A stretch of DNA of 64,000 nucleotides from Dioszegia crocea (GCA_001600615.1 BCKK01000007.1:774431-838430); one strand, 5' to 3'; counted from the first letter of the stretch, positions 1 to 12,768 are shown. Notes: generated by a model not told the origin, from the sequence alone. Numbers and translations: made by a program.

Positions 1-2
1 TG

Positions 3-1371
3 GGGATTCAAGGAAGGAGCTTTTGGGGTCGGGTTGTGGGCTTTGGGAGTGCGATTGGGGGGTTGATTTCGGGTTTGGCAGGGTTGGTGATTATGACTGT
101 AAGTCTTGAGGACGGATAGGAAGGAATTTGTTTTTCCGGGTGATTTGGGTCGAAGCCGGCATGTGTCGACGAGGAAGGGTGATTTGTCCTGGAACTTCGT
201 GGAGGAGGAGATAGAAAATGAACTTGCTTTCAATACATAAACACAGCTGACCCCGCAGCTCCTCCTAGTCGATATGTCGATCGCAGCATACGACTATTCC
301 CTCCCCCTCCCTTCTTCTTCCTCCCAGCTCATTTCTGTCCATCCAACCGGGTCCGCCTGGCCCATAACCGTGCACCTAGCATGCGTCGACCCTCCATCCC
401 ACCTATCCAAGAACTCCACCACAAACTCCACACTCCCTATCGTCATATACGAATCACCCTCTGGGATTCCTGGTTCTCTCTCCCTCTTCAACGAACCCAT
501 CCTCGATACTATTCGCTCAACAACAAAACCATACCCCGGTTCCTGGCTATTCGACATGCAGGCCAACGGCACCCTCGGTAAAGTCTGTATTTGGGATAGA
601 CCAGGTTACGGCTTCTCGGATATCCTACCCGGAGCCCAATTGGGACTGGTGGCTGATACACTCTATTCAGCCCTAAAAGACTCTGGGTCAATCGGACGGA
701 CGGATAAATTACTCCTCGTTGGAGAAGGATATGGAGGGCTTGTATCGCGGACATTCGCCTCCACTCACCCTGGGCGTATCTTTGGGCTAGTTCACATTGA
801 AGCGCAAACAGCTTCGACATACTTCTCTGAATCACCCAACGGAAGAGGTTTATTCGCATTGACGACTCATCGTCTTGCTACTCGATTACTTCCCTCGTTG
901 CTCACTCCCTTATCTCTCCGCCGACTACCTTCTGCCTTATTCAGACATTCGTCGTCACTCTCGCGTATCCTTGCTTCGACACTGGAAGGGACAGAAGGGC
1001 TGAATGAGAATCTGGAGAAGGCTCGATTACAAGAGACTTTTTCTTCACATTCACATACGTCAACTTCTTTCCGGGCTTTACTTGAGCGAGGATACAAATA
1101 TCCGAGAAAGGCACCGGCGGTGGTTGTGTCAAGTAAAGATCATATGGATTCGAATGCAGAGTGGGCGGAAGGGCAGAGGGGGTTGGCGGAGGAAGTGACG
1201 GGTGAAGAAGGGTTGGTGGAGTGGATTAAAGTGAAGGGGGGAAGGAGAGTGTGTGAGGGTAAAGAAGGGAAAGAAGGTTGTGTGAGGGCCGTGGAGTTGG
1301 TTCTTGAGAAAGGCGGGAGGGGAGGGAAGGGCGGGAAAGGGAAGGGTGGGAAGGGGAAGAAGATGGAGTAG
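3..1371 (+). CDS. alpha/beta-hydrolase-like membrane protein, 5' partial
   Basis: The gene enters from the left edge. An exon in frame from base 3 to 98 encodes a hydrophobic Gly/Leu/Ile-rich stretch. It ends at a GTAAGT donor, and a 160-nt intron (99-258, acceptor CCGCAG) joins it in frame to the long exon 259-1371, giving a membrane segment just before the lumenal/catalytic part. The exon shows an alpha/beta-hydrolase pattern: DRPGYGFSD, then a nucleophile-elbow-like LLLVGEGYGG. The usual G-x-S-x-G serine is Gly here, and no clear catalytic His is visible near the C-terminus, which is instead a Gly/Lys-rich basic tail. Fungal relatives of this fold often have an N-terminal membrane anchor. 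I infer a hydrolase-fold protein that may be catalytically dead; the substrate is unknown. The ATG at 274 would start a shorter product, but the in-frame splice makes an internal position more likely. Confidence 0.7.
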
Positions 1372-1817
1372 GAGGGATTGATAGATGACTTGGAATCTGT
1401 TGTTGTGATGCACTTGTTTGGATGCGACGATACTTGATCTCAGAGCGAAAGAGCAGCTAGACCGCAAAGTGGCACCAGAGTGGGACAAGGCCAAAATCCT
1501 GATGCCGTAATGTGGCAATTCTGAATCAGCCGCCACTCGGAGCATGAGTTTCAGAATCACAGCGCGGCGAGTGCAGGCGATGGAGAGCTAATGGAAACTG
1601 CTCCATTGACTTTCGTCTTGCTGGCATGTTCCACGCCCTATGTTTTAGGCATTGAAGGGATGTCTGACGCCCGTGGGGTCCAAACCGTTGAATTTACCCC
1701 TTGATACGTCAAAACGGATCACGATTACGCACTAGTTTGGGCTCCTCATTCCCCTTATGTATATACTTACCCACTTTTTCCTCGATTCATTCTACTTCAT
1801 CCTCAACCTTCAAAACA
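1372..1817. other. intergenic region
   Basis: No supported gene was seen. The right end is the promoter of the small gene at 1818; a TATA-like stretch (TGTATATAC, about 1758-1766) lies some 55 bases before its ATG. Confidence 0.5.
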
Positions 1818-2292
1818 ATGTCCCCAACCAACGCTTCCATATACACCACCACCGTGGGTGACCTGTGAGTGGCTGTACGCAAGTTAGCCTAGCATGCGTT
1901 CTATCAGAGCTGATAGGTGCACAGGCAGAACACCCTGAAGGTGATGCGGAGGAAGTATGCAAGTGAGAGCGATGATGATGAAGGGGAAAGTGAGGCGGCC
2001 CAATATCAATCCACGTTCAGCGATAGGCTCACATCGGTCGATCCTAAACTGAGCACGCTCTTTGCAGAAAGCGATCTCACCATCAAGGAGCAGATGGCAG
2101 CAATGGAGTTGTAAGTACCAGCCACAGTCGGGCTGTTATTGATGATTTCCAAAGAAAGATACTGAAAAGGATAGCTTGGAAAACAACAATTCGGAATACG
2201 GAAAGAGTGTTGTTTCAACAACTCCGTGCATTTCCAGATCTCGGCGAAGGATGGTCCGGCGACCGGCAGTAGAGCCTCCGCATGGAAGATGA
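1818..2292 (+). CDS. small orphan gene, possible decayed paralog of the next gene
   Basis: Exons 1818-1864, 1925-2110 and 2175-2292 give a 116-residue protein. Introns are 1865-1924 (GTGAGT...CACAG) and 2111-2174 (GTAAGT...ATAG), both phase 2. I recognise no domain; the middle is acidic (SESDDDEGESE). The two intron phases and the N-terminal pattern (MS..., IYTTT, then a DL/SL at the first junction) resemble the gene at 3083. In exon 3 the phase-consistent frame ends at 2292, but another frame, open from 2175 to a TGA at 2382-2384, looks more like exon 3 of the neighbour (GKQQF versus GEQQF, then SVHFQI...KDGP versus EVRIT..KDTEP). Reaching that frame needs a one-base shift, so this may be a recently broken copy. 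Function is unknown. Confidence 0.4.
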
Positions 2293-2414
2293 CATACGGA
2301 GCGCCGTCTGAAGGTGGAGATGACGAGCAGAGTTGGCGTGATGATCTTCGGATTCCGGACTGGGCGAAGTTGATTAGGCATTGAGAATAGATCTCCTGTG
2401 ATCATTTTCTTCAC

Positions 2415-3082
2415 TTTTTCAGTACCGTCTCACGACCATTTAGATATCAGATATAGATGTAATCCTGATCTACCTGTCTCTAGTATCTCGACGTTGAAAA
2501 CTCTACGTCAATCTTAGCAGTGCATTCACCACTGGATGTACCTTGAAACGGGCGCGCGTGCACGTGCCGCCCAAACGGCCTACCAGGCCAGTACCTACTG
2601 TAGGCAAACATCGCAGTCAAATTAAAGCGTTACATTGCGATAGATTCACCGTCAGGATTCAGGAATCCATACTCTTGAGATTATGAGTCGCGGTCTTAGG
2701 CCCGAGTTTGATCATTGAAGTGCCCTATCACCTACGCATGCCCTATGTACGTGACTTGACACGGCAGCTGACATCGGTGGTGTGCGTTTGGCACGTGTAG
2801 CTGATCATGCTGGGATCACATATCCCAGACTTTCGATGTACCCTGACTATCGGGCCCTTACTCCACTGCACCCGGGTAAAGGTCGTTGAGAAGGGATGTT
2901 CAGCCACACCGTAGGTGATCCATTCATGTGACCCCTTAACACGCTTTCTGTCCGTATCGGCAGCGTCAGACTCACATGACGCCCGTCGTGCGCCTTTGCC
3001 ACTCCCAACTCCTCCCTCTGTTGCACATCGTCCTCTGATATATTCAGTTTACCCGTACTCTCTCGCACGACATCGATCTCGA
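2415..3082. other. intergenic region
   Basis: No coding signal was seen on either strand. The right end is the upstream region of the small gene starting at 3083. Confidence 0.4.
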
Positions 3083-3741
3083 ATGAGCTCCCAGCCTACT
3101 GCCCAACGGATCTGCACAATTACTGGGTCGAGGGAGTCGCTGTAAGTGCTAGTCTGATCATATTTCGGCTCCCTCTCGAGTCTCGCCACCGCGGCCGGCT
3201 CTGCCTCGGACCATGGTGTATGCTGATATACCTGTCAGGTTACAGATGACTGGTCACGCAATTGCATCCACTAAGTACCATACAAGGCCTGACCACCCAG
3301 AGCCAACGTTCTGGAACTTCGACTACGAGTACATGTCGGGGCGGAGGCGGCAACAGTACACGGTGTCCCTTGCCAAGACCATTGCCACGCTGAATCAATT
3401 CAACCTCAGCGAGGCCGACAAGGTGGCTGTCACTCTTGCGTAGGTTGAGAACGAACCAGCGTCAGCTTACCCGTAGGCTCGAGAAGTTCGGTCAACAGGC
3501 TTGGCATGTCATTGGCGAACAGCAGTTCGCCAAGACCAAAGACATCAATTGCCCTCTCGAGGTCAGGATCACGTTCAAAGACACCGAGCCTGGCCATGAA
3601 CAGTCATCACGAACCGACTTGGGTCCATTGGCGAGGTCCAGGATCGCTATGATCGAAGTGAAACCCTTTGACCCGGATGAGGTTGCTATTGCGTCAGGTG
3701 GATCTGGGCAAGGGGCAGGCGATGAAACCGTTCCTGAGTGA
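3083..3741 (+). CDS. small orphan protein, 174 aa
   Basis: Three exons, 3083-3141, 3239-3439 and 3477-3741, join in frame with two phase 2 introns. The second intron (3440-3476) is only 37 nt, with GTAGGT donor, CTTAC-like branch and CGTAG acceptor. The start is the first ATG in a good context (ATCTCGAATG). The protein has 174 residues, no signal peptide and no membrane segment. It contains a basic patch (SGRRRQQYT), an amphipathic region (LSEADKVAVTLALEKF) and a Ser/Gly-rich end. I do not recognise the family. The gene just upstream shares its intron phases and parts of its sequence, so the two look like a tandem pair. Confidence 0.55.
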
Positions 3742-4017
3742 TGAGCCCGCAATGATGTAGCCCAACAATGGTCATCTCAAGTTTCATGCGATCTGATCAC
3801 ACTTGCTAGCATCAGTGACCAGTCGCGCTTCCTCATGTATCAGTGTCGTCTTCTACGGGTCATGGCAGCAGCTTGCATTTGCAAAATCATCTAAGCATAG
3901 GCTTGCGAAATTCCTCGTCAAAGATTATATCCATATACATCTCCTACTCTCTGGATATTACAACTAACAAGAACTCTATATGTACAAATATCAAAACTAC
4001 ACAAGACACCCATCCAA

Positions 4018-7000
4018 CTAGGCCACAGGCTTGTGCTTCTGCCAGTACTTGGCCAAGCTTCGCTCATGTTCCATGACATGGTCCAAGACCTCCTCCGGCG
4101 AGTGTGACTTGATCGGCTCTCGATCGCGCATCAGCGGCCGTTCAGAGGCTGGGCAATTAGGCACCGCAGGTCTGCCCATGTCAGCTTTGATCCAATATCC
4201 AAAGAAAAAACCAAAACTCACACGCAAACTCTGCACACTGTCGATATCCCATCTCGATGGAGACATGTGAATGTGCTCAGGCGAGATTTGACCCATTCGC
4301 GCGGGGTTGCTTCTGGTGCTGGAGAGCCAGAAGTGGAAGACAGTGCAGGCGTGGCGGGTGGAAGTGGTGGTGGAGGGACAGTCGGCGGGGCCGGACGACG
4401 AGGTTGGTAATTTTGCGAGAGTCCGGTAGGGGGAAGATGCGGTCTGCTGGAGGATGGAACGACCGTATTGGGGGTTTTGCTTGGAGGTTCGGGTGATGGT
4501 GATGCACTATCCACAATACCTATATACTTAGCCTTGCACACAACATTGAAGCCCAAGACTAAACTTACGATTCGTCTTTTTTCTTCGCTTACTACTGTGA
4601 TTGACGAGAGGGGGAGTGAGTTCCATATCGCTTTCCTCGGCCTGGCGAGTTGGAGATTTCCCGGCCGACCGCTTATTTCCGGCTAAAGTCGCTGGACTGC
4701 TCTGTCGTCCTCGTTGGGAGTTGCTATTCTGACCAGATCTAGCTTGGGTTGGGAGTTTGATTGGCGATTCGGCAATTTCGATTGGAGCTGAACAGTCAGT
4801 AATCGATCACAGTGCACATTCGGAAAACTCACCAAGCTCTGAACTTCCAGGTGGAGGCGTCAACTCTGGCGAGCTTGATGGCGCTCGCGCCACACTCCCC
4901 TTCCCGCCAGATGTCCGATTACCACCACTTGCAGTTTTTCCAAATGACAGTGTCGATGCAGACTTTGCACCGAATGGGTCAGACCGCTCAAGCGAGGGCG
5001 TCTTCGTCATGGGCACAGAACCCTTCATTGCCTGCAGGATAGCAGAGACGGGTGGTGGTTGCGGCGTGATACTCTTGGCTGTGACAGGCTTAGCGGAGGA
5101 TGAGAGGGGGGTGGGGAGTGGAGGACGGGATGGCGCATCCTCAGATGGGGGATGGGTGGATATGCCCAAACCGATTGTGGGCCGATTGCGAGAAGCAGCT
5201 TCGGCCTGATCTGCCTGTAGGCGATTCGCCGTTTCGGGTCCGGTAGAATGCGCACTCCCGATTGATCGACAGGATACGCTAGGCGAGCGAGATGAGCCAG
5301 GACGGTAAGGTTGATATACTGGCCGTGCGGGCGATGCGGGGATATTACGAGATCGAACCACGGGTGAAAGAGCTTCATCATCCCCGAATCCGGCACTGTC
5401 GGGTGTGAGAGGACCGGTGGGTTGATCCGTTGAGGGTGTTGATCCCCGAAGACAATTGGGGACGGCGGGTGCCGGGTGGAGTTGGGAAGTCGGCGGTGCG
5501 GAGCGTCTTGATGACGCCTTTTCGCGCCGCTCTTCAGCCTGTTGAGCCGCCTTTAACGTCCCCACTTCTTCCTTCAGCGTCTGAACCTGCCGCCTCAAGT
5601 CCTCCACCTCGTCCTCATCGGTGATATCGGGTGAAGTCTCCTTGGACACCTGAACCATTTCAAGCTGTTGGGATAACGTCTTGATCTGGTCATCCTTTTC
5701 CTTCAACGTCTCCTCCACCTTCTCCACCTTCGCCTTCTCCGCCTCCAACTCCTTCTCCAATCGAGTCGCAAGGGCAGCTTGCGTCCTTTCCTTAATTCTC
5801 GCTTTACCTACCTCCTGCCTATACCCCTCGACACTTTTCGCTCCTTCCTTCGCCTTCTCCTTCAACTCGCCTAATTCCTTCCTGACTTCAATCAAGTCCG
5901 CCGCAATCTGATCCCTATCATCCGCCTTGGCTCGAAGCGTCGTCACCTCCTCACTCAACTTGTCAAACTCTCCAAGCTTCACTCGAAGCCAGTCCGTGAT
6001 GACCGCGAGGTGCGCGACGAGCTGCTCAGAGTTCTGCACCTCGACCGCCGATTGATCTCCCAGCGCACGCCGCAGCTCAATTGACCATTTCCCAAACGAC
6101 GCCGTGCTCTTTTTGAGCCGCTCTTCGGCACTAGTCTTGGCTTTGGTGACAGCTTGGATTTGCACCGACAGCTCATCCCGAACCTTCTCCACCGCTGTTC
6201 GACTATTTTCCGAATCGACAAAGGAGCGTCGGATCGATCCGAGGTCGACAGCGAACTGATTACGCTCAGCTTGGAGGGAGTTGAAGCGCTCCGTCAAATC
6301 GTCCAGGTCGGACTTGGATTGGGAGGTAAGACCGGATTGGCTACTCGATCCTGCAGTTGGTTCATTTGCAAGAGCGAGCTTTCTTTTGGCATCGTCCCGT
6401 TCGGATTGGGCAGTCTTTAGCTCCGCCGCCTTGTCATTTAGCGCCGAGAGCGCGAGTGACTCCTTGGCCCGGGAGACTTCGAGTTGAGATTTGATGAACC
6501 GGACTTCGTCGTTGAGTTGGTCGATGGCGGTGGTTGACGGTTTGCCCGATTCGCCCATCCGGACCTGAACAAGCTCCTTCTCTAGCCTTGTCGCCCTATC
6601 TTCCGCCTCCTGCGTCGAATCCCGCGCCCTAATCTCCGCCGCCTCCTTATCCGCAAGTGACGCCTGGAGATTTTCAATTTCCGTATTTCGGTTCATGATA
6701 GTCAACGAGTCCTGATCCTTTTCGCCCATAATCTCCGCTATCCGCTTATTCAAGCGCGCCAGATCTTCCTTGGCCTTGACCAACTCCGCCTTGACTTTCC
6801 CATCTGCGGACCGGGCCTCCGCCACCTCCAGAGCCTTCTCATGGTCCGCTTTGAGTCTGTCGATGATGCCGCTGGCTTTCGATTTGAGACGGTCAAATTC
6901 GTTTTTGGCACCGTCAACCTTGGCCTGCGCGGCCTGGAGGGATTCTTGGCATTGCTTGAAACGCTTTCCCTGGGCTGAAAATGTTAGCTATGTAGGACAA

Positions 7001-9200
7001 CACAGAAGATACCACTTACCGTCATATTCCTCCCGCAGCTTCTTCATATTCGCGACGTCCTTTTCTCGTTTCCCCACCAAATTTTGATTGGCCAAGGCGT
7101 AACTCTGGACCGTCTCGCGAGCTCGACTGACGATGAAGTTGAAATTGTTCTGATTAAGATCCCTGGGGGGTAAGCTGAGCGTCGAAGGTGTAGCAAGAGA
7201 CATACCAAGAACGCTGCGCAATCTCACTCTGAGCCCTGGATATCTGAGCCATCTCAGCCTGCAGCCATAACCCTCCAGCATCCTGGGCTGTAATCGCATG
7301 TGCAGCCTCAGCAGGCGTTTGGGGCTGAGAGCCACTAGCGACCATCTGCGTTGTCTGGCGGGGAGGATTTTGCTGGGTGACAAGCGCCTGGGACATGTGT
7401 TGATCCCCGACTTGGGCATAGGACATTTGTGATGGAGAGATCTGTACCGACCCCTGCGCCGATGCCTGCTGGTTGTACTGCTGTAGATTGATATTCTGTT
7501 GCTGTTGCTGCTGCATCTGTGCCGCTCGCGCATAGACCCCAGCGGCTTGGGCTTGCTGTTGCGCGATATGCTGGACTTGGGCATGGACCGAGCCCGAATA
7601 TCCGTTCTGCGCCATCGAGTGGGGGTTTGGCCCAGTTTGGGGATGTCCGATCGGTGGGCCCATCCGACCGTCTGAGCCCGCCCGAATGTGCGTCGTGGAA
7701 GGTGCGTCATGAATAGGGACCAAGTTGCCCGATTGGCGCCGGGATAATTCCGGTTGATAGATTTGTGACGTCGTGCTAGAAGAAGCCACGGCATTCGGGG
7801 ATTGGCTGGTGAAGCCGTTTTGGGGATAGGGCTGGGTCGCGGAGGAGGGGTATGGCTGATTGGGGATTTGAGAGTGGGGAGGTGCGGGGCCGTAATTCGT
7901 TCCGTGAGGAGATGATGAATTGCCACTGCCCCAGGCTCCCATGCCGTTACCGAGTTGCGGTAGACCAAATTGGGCAGCACCAGTTGCGAATTGCTGTAAA
8001 GGCCCGCTTGTCCCGACATTACCGCTCGGACCGGGCCAAGCACTAATGGGCCCCGTGGCAGGCGGGATGCCGGGGAATGCGACGGAGATTTCAACTTCGG
8101 GCGAGGGACTGAGCGGCCGTTTGGACACGGCAGGGGCGGCCAGGTGATCGTTGGAAGGGGTAGGAGTGGAAGATGTCATGTCGATTGGGGTTGAGGATGA
8201 TCCAGCGCCAGACCCGCTTGTGCCTGTAGTAGGCTCCTGGTAGGTGCCTCGAGTATACGGCATGGGTTTAGGAGGTATGGCGATGGAGAAGCCTGGACCA
8301 TTGCTGCCACCGCCTACTCCTCCTCCATTATCGCCACCTCCCAATGTCTGCCCGGAAGTCTGATTCGCCATTTCTGCAGACCGTGGAGGATCGTCGGCGG
8401 GATACAGAGCCGAACAGGTCTCCATCGGTACTTGATCCGTCAACTTGGTAGTTGGCGTCAAGGAGGATCCGCGAGCGGAAGAACCGATGTTGTTGGCTCG
8501 AGGCTGATCCAGGACCACAGAGGCGGAGATAGATCGCTGAGATTGAGGTGCGGTGCTAATTCGTTCGTCAGCACTGCAATACTGGCCATTTCCAGCATTT
8601 ACTCACCCATCATTCTGCAGAGAGACATTCCCGATCCCAAGTCCTGTACCAGGCATCATTGCTGAGGCTGAAACGTTCCTGCCGGACGCAGAGTTGCTCG
8701 ATGTCGAATTATTGCGGGGGAATTGAGACGAGGGTGGATTCTGGGGCAGAGAGGACTGATTGCTCCCATCTGTCGGTACGGAGGATGGCCGATTTGCAGT
8801 GTTACCGATAAGGGCGCCATAATTAGGACCATTTGAGGCGGATGTGCTGGAGATCGCGTCAGCCCTCATCCTCTCTTTTCATATTCCTTCAGACCGGCTT
8901 CTAGGACAGCATCAAGACTTGCACAAAGTGTATTTTACCAGACAGCAAGCCTTGAGACAAAGATCGCCACTGTTATACCTCCGAATGTCCCAAGACCGAA
9001 ATGGCCTAAAATCCAAAACAGAACACCCCAACTCACGCGTTATTCCCCATCCCACTCGATCCTCCAGCACCCATCTGGCCACTCGTACCTGCATCACCAT
9101 ACGCGCTACCCGCACCCATATCCATCTGACCACCCTGGTTCTGGTTCTGGCCCTGCCCCTGTCCCACCCTCGCGCTCTCTGCAGTCACCCAGCCCGGCAT
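4018..9200 (-). CDS. large coiled-coil protein with low-complexity ends, about 1,569 aa
   Basis: Eight exons on the minus strand join in frame: 9200-9037, 8846-8607, 8555-7206, 7162-7020, 6974-4833, 4787-4569, 4519-4222, 4171-4018. Total is 4,710 nt. Residues 1-585 are Gln/Pro/Gly/Ser-rich with a run of seven glutamines. About residues 590-1,125 form a long heptad-rich coiled coil full of Glu, Lys, Leu and Ala. Residues 1,125-1,540 are Pro/Ser-rich with basic patches. The last 30 residues (HSPEEVLDHVMEHERS...) look like a conserved amphipathic helix. The start at 9200 (MPGWVTAES) is the first in-frame ATG after a TGA, but an extra 5' exon cannot be excluded. I do not recognise the protein; the layout suggests a scaffold or filament-associated protein. 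It shares a 448-bp divergent promoter region with MDM34. Confidence 0.75.
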
Positions 9201-9648
9201 GCGCAAATCGATGTGTGTGGTGTCCAAATTTTCGCGCGCGTCCGCGGACTCTCACATAGGAGAGAAATCGAGGTCTCTGATTATTATAGAAGGGGTATAG
9301 ATAGATGAAGAATGAGGTATAGAAGCAAGAGACAGAGAGGGCGTGAAGAAGGGCGGGTTTAATTACCTAGAGTGGTAAATGTCCGGACTCGGATATTTCA
9401 TTCCGACGTTGTTGTCCGGAGAGTTTTGATAAAAACACGCACGGGCCTCGGAGGAGTTCGGCTTCGTATCTGAAGGTGATGTTTTCAAAATCAAAGCTAT
9501 ACATTCACAAGCGAGGACGATAGCGATAACGATAACGACGAAAAGCGCGGAGAGTATGGTACCGACGGATCAGGTTCGAATATAGCCTGGAAAGAAGAAT
9601 CGATCAGAACGGAAGAAGGACTGGCTAGATCCCATCTAGTCGACCACC
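9201..9648. other. divergent promoter region between the coiled-coil gene and MDM34
   Basis: The two flanking genes start on either side and point away from each other. It holds a short GATAACGATAACG-type repeat near 9520-9540. No ORF is supported here. Confidence 0.5.
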
Positions 9649-12429
9649 ATGTCGTTCGTTTTCCCTTCGTGGGAGACGGCATTCTCGCCCGAGTTCTACG
9701 AGAGTGCCAAGGGGACGTTAGAGACTGCTTTGAATAAGGTATGTGAAGCTGCGGATACACATAGCTGCCAAATGGAGCATTGCCGGAACGCAGGGCATAT
9801 CAAAGCTAAATCCCTAGGGCAACAAACCACCCGTCATCCAAGGCCGTATAGAAGTTGTGGAACTTTCCATGGGCACCCAACCGCCCACTTTGACCCTATT
9901 GGAGATTGGCGATTTATCTCTCGATCGATTCCGTGGAATCTTGAGATTAGGCTATCAAGGTGATGCCTGGCTTGAAGTCCGATGTCGCGTTCAGGCCAAT
10001 CCCTTATCGCATAATCCGAATATGGCCGCATCATCCTTGATCCCATTATCTACACCTCTCCTCGCCTCCCAACCGTTACTCGTACCCATGACACTCCGAC
10101 TTTCGAAATTACACCTCCGTGCCATCCTCATTCTCGTCGTTTCGGCCAGTAAAGGCATTACTTTGGTATTCAAGAATGATCCCCTTCAGAACGTCGATGT
10201 ATCCTCTACGTTCGACTCGGTAGAGGTCATCCGGGGTTATCTGCAACAGGAGATTGAAGGACAATTGAGGGAGATGTTCAGGGAAGATTTACCTGGAATT
10301 ATCCATCGGTTAAGCCAGAGATGGTTAACTGGTACGGGCGTTGGCGGGAGGGTAGAAATGCCATATCGTGATGGGTCAGGAATGACATCGATGGATATAG
10401 GGATTCCAATCAAGGATGACGAACCTTCATCACCTTCTGATCCTTATGCCGAAAAACCAATCTTCCCACCCTATCAACCCACCCCACCTTTATCGCAATT
10501 GACGCCCAAACGACGGGCGCTAGCGCAGATGGCTACAGCCGTCGCTGCTCGTACTCGGCGCTTATCTACTGCGTTATCCGAATCTCCTTCGGCATATACC
10601 ACTTTCCCCGATATTGAAGATTATGATCCGACGTATGGTCTACGGCCGGAAGGTGTGCCGACGCATTCGGGTTATGAGGCGTTTGGGCGATTATGGGAGA
10701 AGGCGCGAGAAGGTGGGAGTGGGTTGGGCAGTTTGATGCGTGTGCCAGTGGGTCAGGGAGGGCATGATGGGGAGGTATCGGATATTGAAGAAGAGGGCGA
10801 GGATGAGGATAGTGTGGAGGATGTGGAAGAGAATCAGGTGTTGGCTGGAGGAGGGGCGTTGGTTAGGCGGGCGAGTGGGCGGAGTCGGATGTCGAAGCCA
10901 ATGTCGGAAGAGGAGGATCAAGTGGAGTGGGAGACATACCCCGCTGTAGGGGGTGGAATGATTACGAGGCCTAGAGTATATCATGCCCAAAGCCAAATTC
11001 GCGCCCCGAGCGAGGTGGGCGGAGGTCAGGGTGCGGTGCCCAGTCCGAGTGGGACAGCAGGCGGGGGAAGCATCACGGCCAGGGCGAGTAGCGTAGGTGG
11101 GACATCAACAATAGGTGTGAGTTGGCGAGTCCACGTTTTCGCACCCATAGCGGGAAAAATCTCAGCTGATGAACATAGAGTATGCGCCGTCAAGCTACTG
11201 GACTCCGAACGCCCGGATCAGCCCTTGGCCTAGGTACTTTCGCCCTCCCTCAACCTAAATTCCAACCCTTACCCCAGACCCAACCCCGATCCCAACCCCG
11301 ATCCCGCCTACCCAACTCATCCTCCGCCTCCGCACTCGCCGGACCCGGTCCCTCATCTCTCCGCCGAATGGTCACTTCTCGATCTGACGTCTTCCTCTCC
11401 CGCCCTTCTGATTCTCCTTCCTCCCCTTCACCCAATTTCTCAACCTCCATCTCTGCCCCAATCCACCGACAAGCTCAACCCCCCTCGACCCGAAAACCAG
11501 CCCAACGACGCCAATCCAACATCCCCAGTCAACTATCCAATACCTCTTCATGGTCCACTCCACTATCCGACCCCCAGCTCTCATCGTCCTTCTCCACTTT
11601 ACCATCATCTACCACTTCATTATCTATCCCTATTCCCGATTCATACAATTACGCCTCTCCAACAAAGGGACACAATCACGGACACGTCCGATCAGCATCC
11701 ACATCATTCCCTCCTCGTGGCTCAATCATTGGTCCGGGCGGAATAACGCTACCTCTCAATAACTCAGTTAGTCAATTGGCGGCACTATCACATGAGGCTC
11801 AAACGCTCTCGCCGTATGCGAGGGGACATGAACATATTGCGGTGAGGTCATTCCCGCATTTGGGCCGAAGTAACAGTGGGACCATGGGACCAGGGGGACG
11901 AGTGGCGGGTAGGGAGTTGGGCATGGTTGGGATGGGTGGCCGGGGGTTGGGATCGGGCGTGGGGATGGGGATGGGCAATGGACAAGGAATGGATGGGTAT
12001 GCCGGGTATTCAGATAATGGAGAAAGGACCAAAGGGAATCGGAAACGAGTCCATCGATTAGGGAGTGGAGGGAAAAAGAAGGATATAGTTGAGATTCAAG
12101 GGGAAGTAGAGGATTATATGCCGCTCGGTGTGGTTTCGCCACACTTGTCTCCGAAGTTGAGCATGGTCAGTCTGGCGCGGGATATACCGGAGGATGGGGT
12201 GGCGGGGAAAGGGAAAGGGAAAGGCAGAGGGAGATTGGGAAGTATGGGCAGTATGGGGAGTGTGGGGAGTATGACGGGGATGGCAGGGGTTTTGATGGGT
12301 CATGCTGAGCAGCGGGGTGGGCTGGGGTTGGGTCTTGGCTCACCTGGACCAGGGATGAGACCGAATCTTATGAGGAGTCCGGATAGTCGGAGCTCGTATG
12401 GGTTTCCACAGGTTAGGCGGTATGCTTAG
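9649..12429 (+). CDS. MDM34: Mdm34, ERMES complex subunit (SMP domain)
   Basis: Exons are 9649-9738, 9818-11116 and 11179-12429 (879 residues), with phase 0 introns 9739-9817 and 11117-11178. The N-terminus MSFVFPSWETAF...EFYESAKGTLETALNK and the following PPVIQGRIEVVELSMG, LEIGDLSLDRFRGILRL and GDAWLEV are the hallmark SMP-domain start of Mdm34. Mdm34 sits in the mitochondrial outer membrane, in the complex that tethers ER to mitochondria and moves phospholipids. The SMP domain covers about the first 200 residues. The rest is a long disordered region: an acidic stretch (EEEGEDEDSVEDVEE) followed by Pro/Ser-rich and then Gly/Met-rich sequence. This tail makes it much longer than the yeast protein of about 460 residues. 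The gene is divergent from the coiled-coil gene. Confidence 0.93.
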
Positions 12430-12768
12430 CTCGGGGCGGAGATACCTTTTGAGGGGAGACAGAGGGGAGTAGGGGACCAATTTTGAACCTCAACCTAGAC
12501 ATTCCGACTGTAGTCCATGTTATATATTTTTGATATTTAGACCCTTTGTATGTATCTGCTAGGCTGTACTGCTACACTGTATGATATATGTACTAGATGT
12601 CTTTACCCTGTGTCAAGGGAAGGTCGGTTTCAACAGGGCTGGTGAAAGTTTTCACTCAAACAGAAAATTGCCTCGCCTACTATCCATTCACTCATCAACA
12701 TTGCCTTCCTGCACCGCCAGCACTCTCTTCCCTTCCGGTACTTTACCCGAACCTATCTCAACTTCGAT
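12430..12768. other. intergenic region downstream of MDM34
   Basis: AT-rich 3' region of MDM34 (several ATATAT runs near 12,520-12,600) followed by the presumed leader of the small ORF at 12769. Nothing else is supported. Confidence 0.4.

Noticed and set aside
4757..5209. Plus-strand ORF of 150 codons
   Set aside because: Antisense to the coiled-coil gene's Pro/Ser-rich exon, whose splicing and composition are consistent; the plus ORF has no start context or neighbouring exons.
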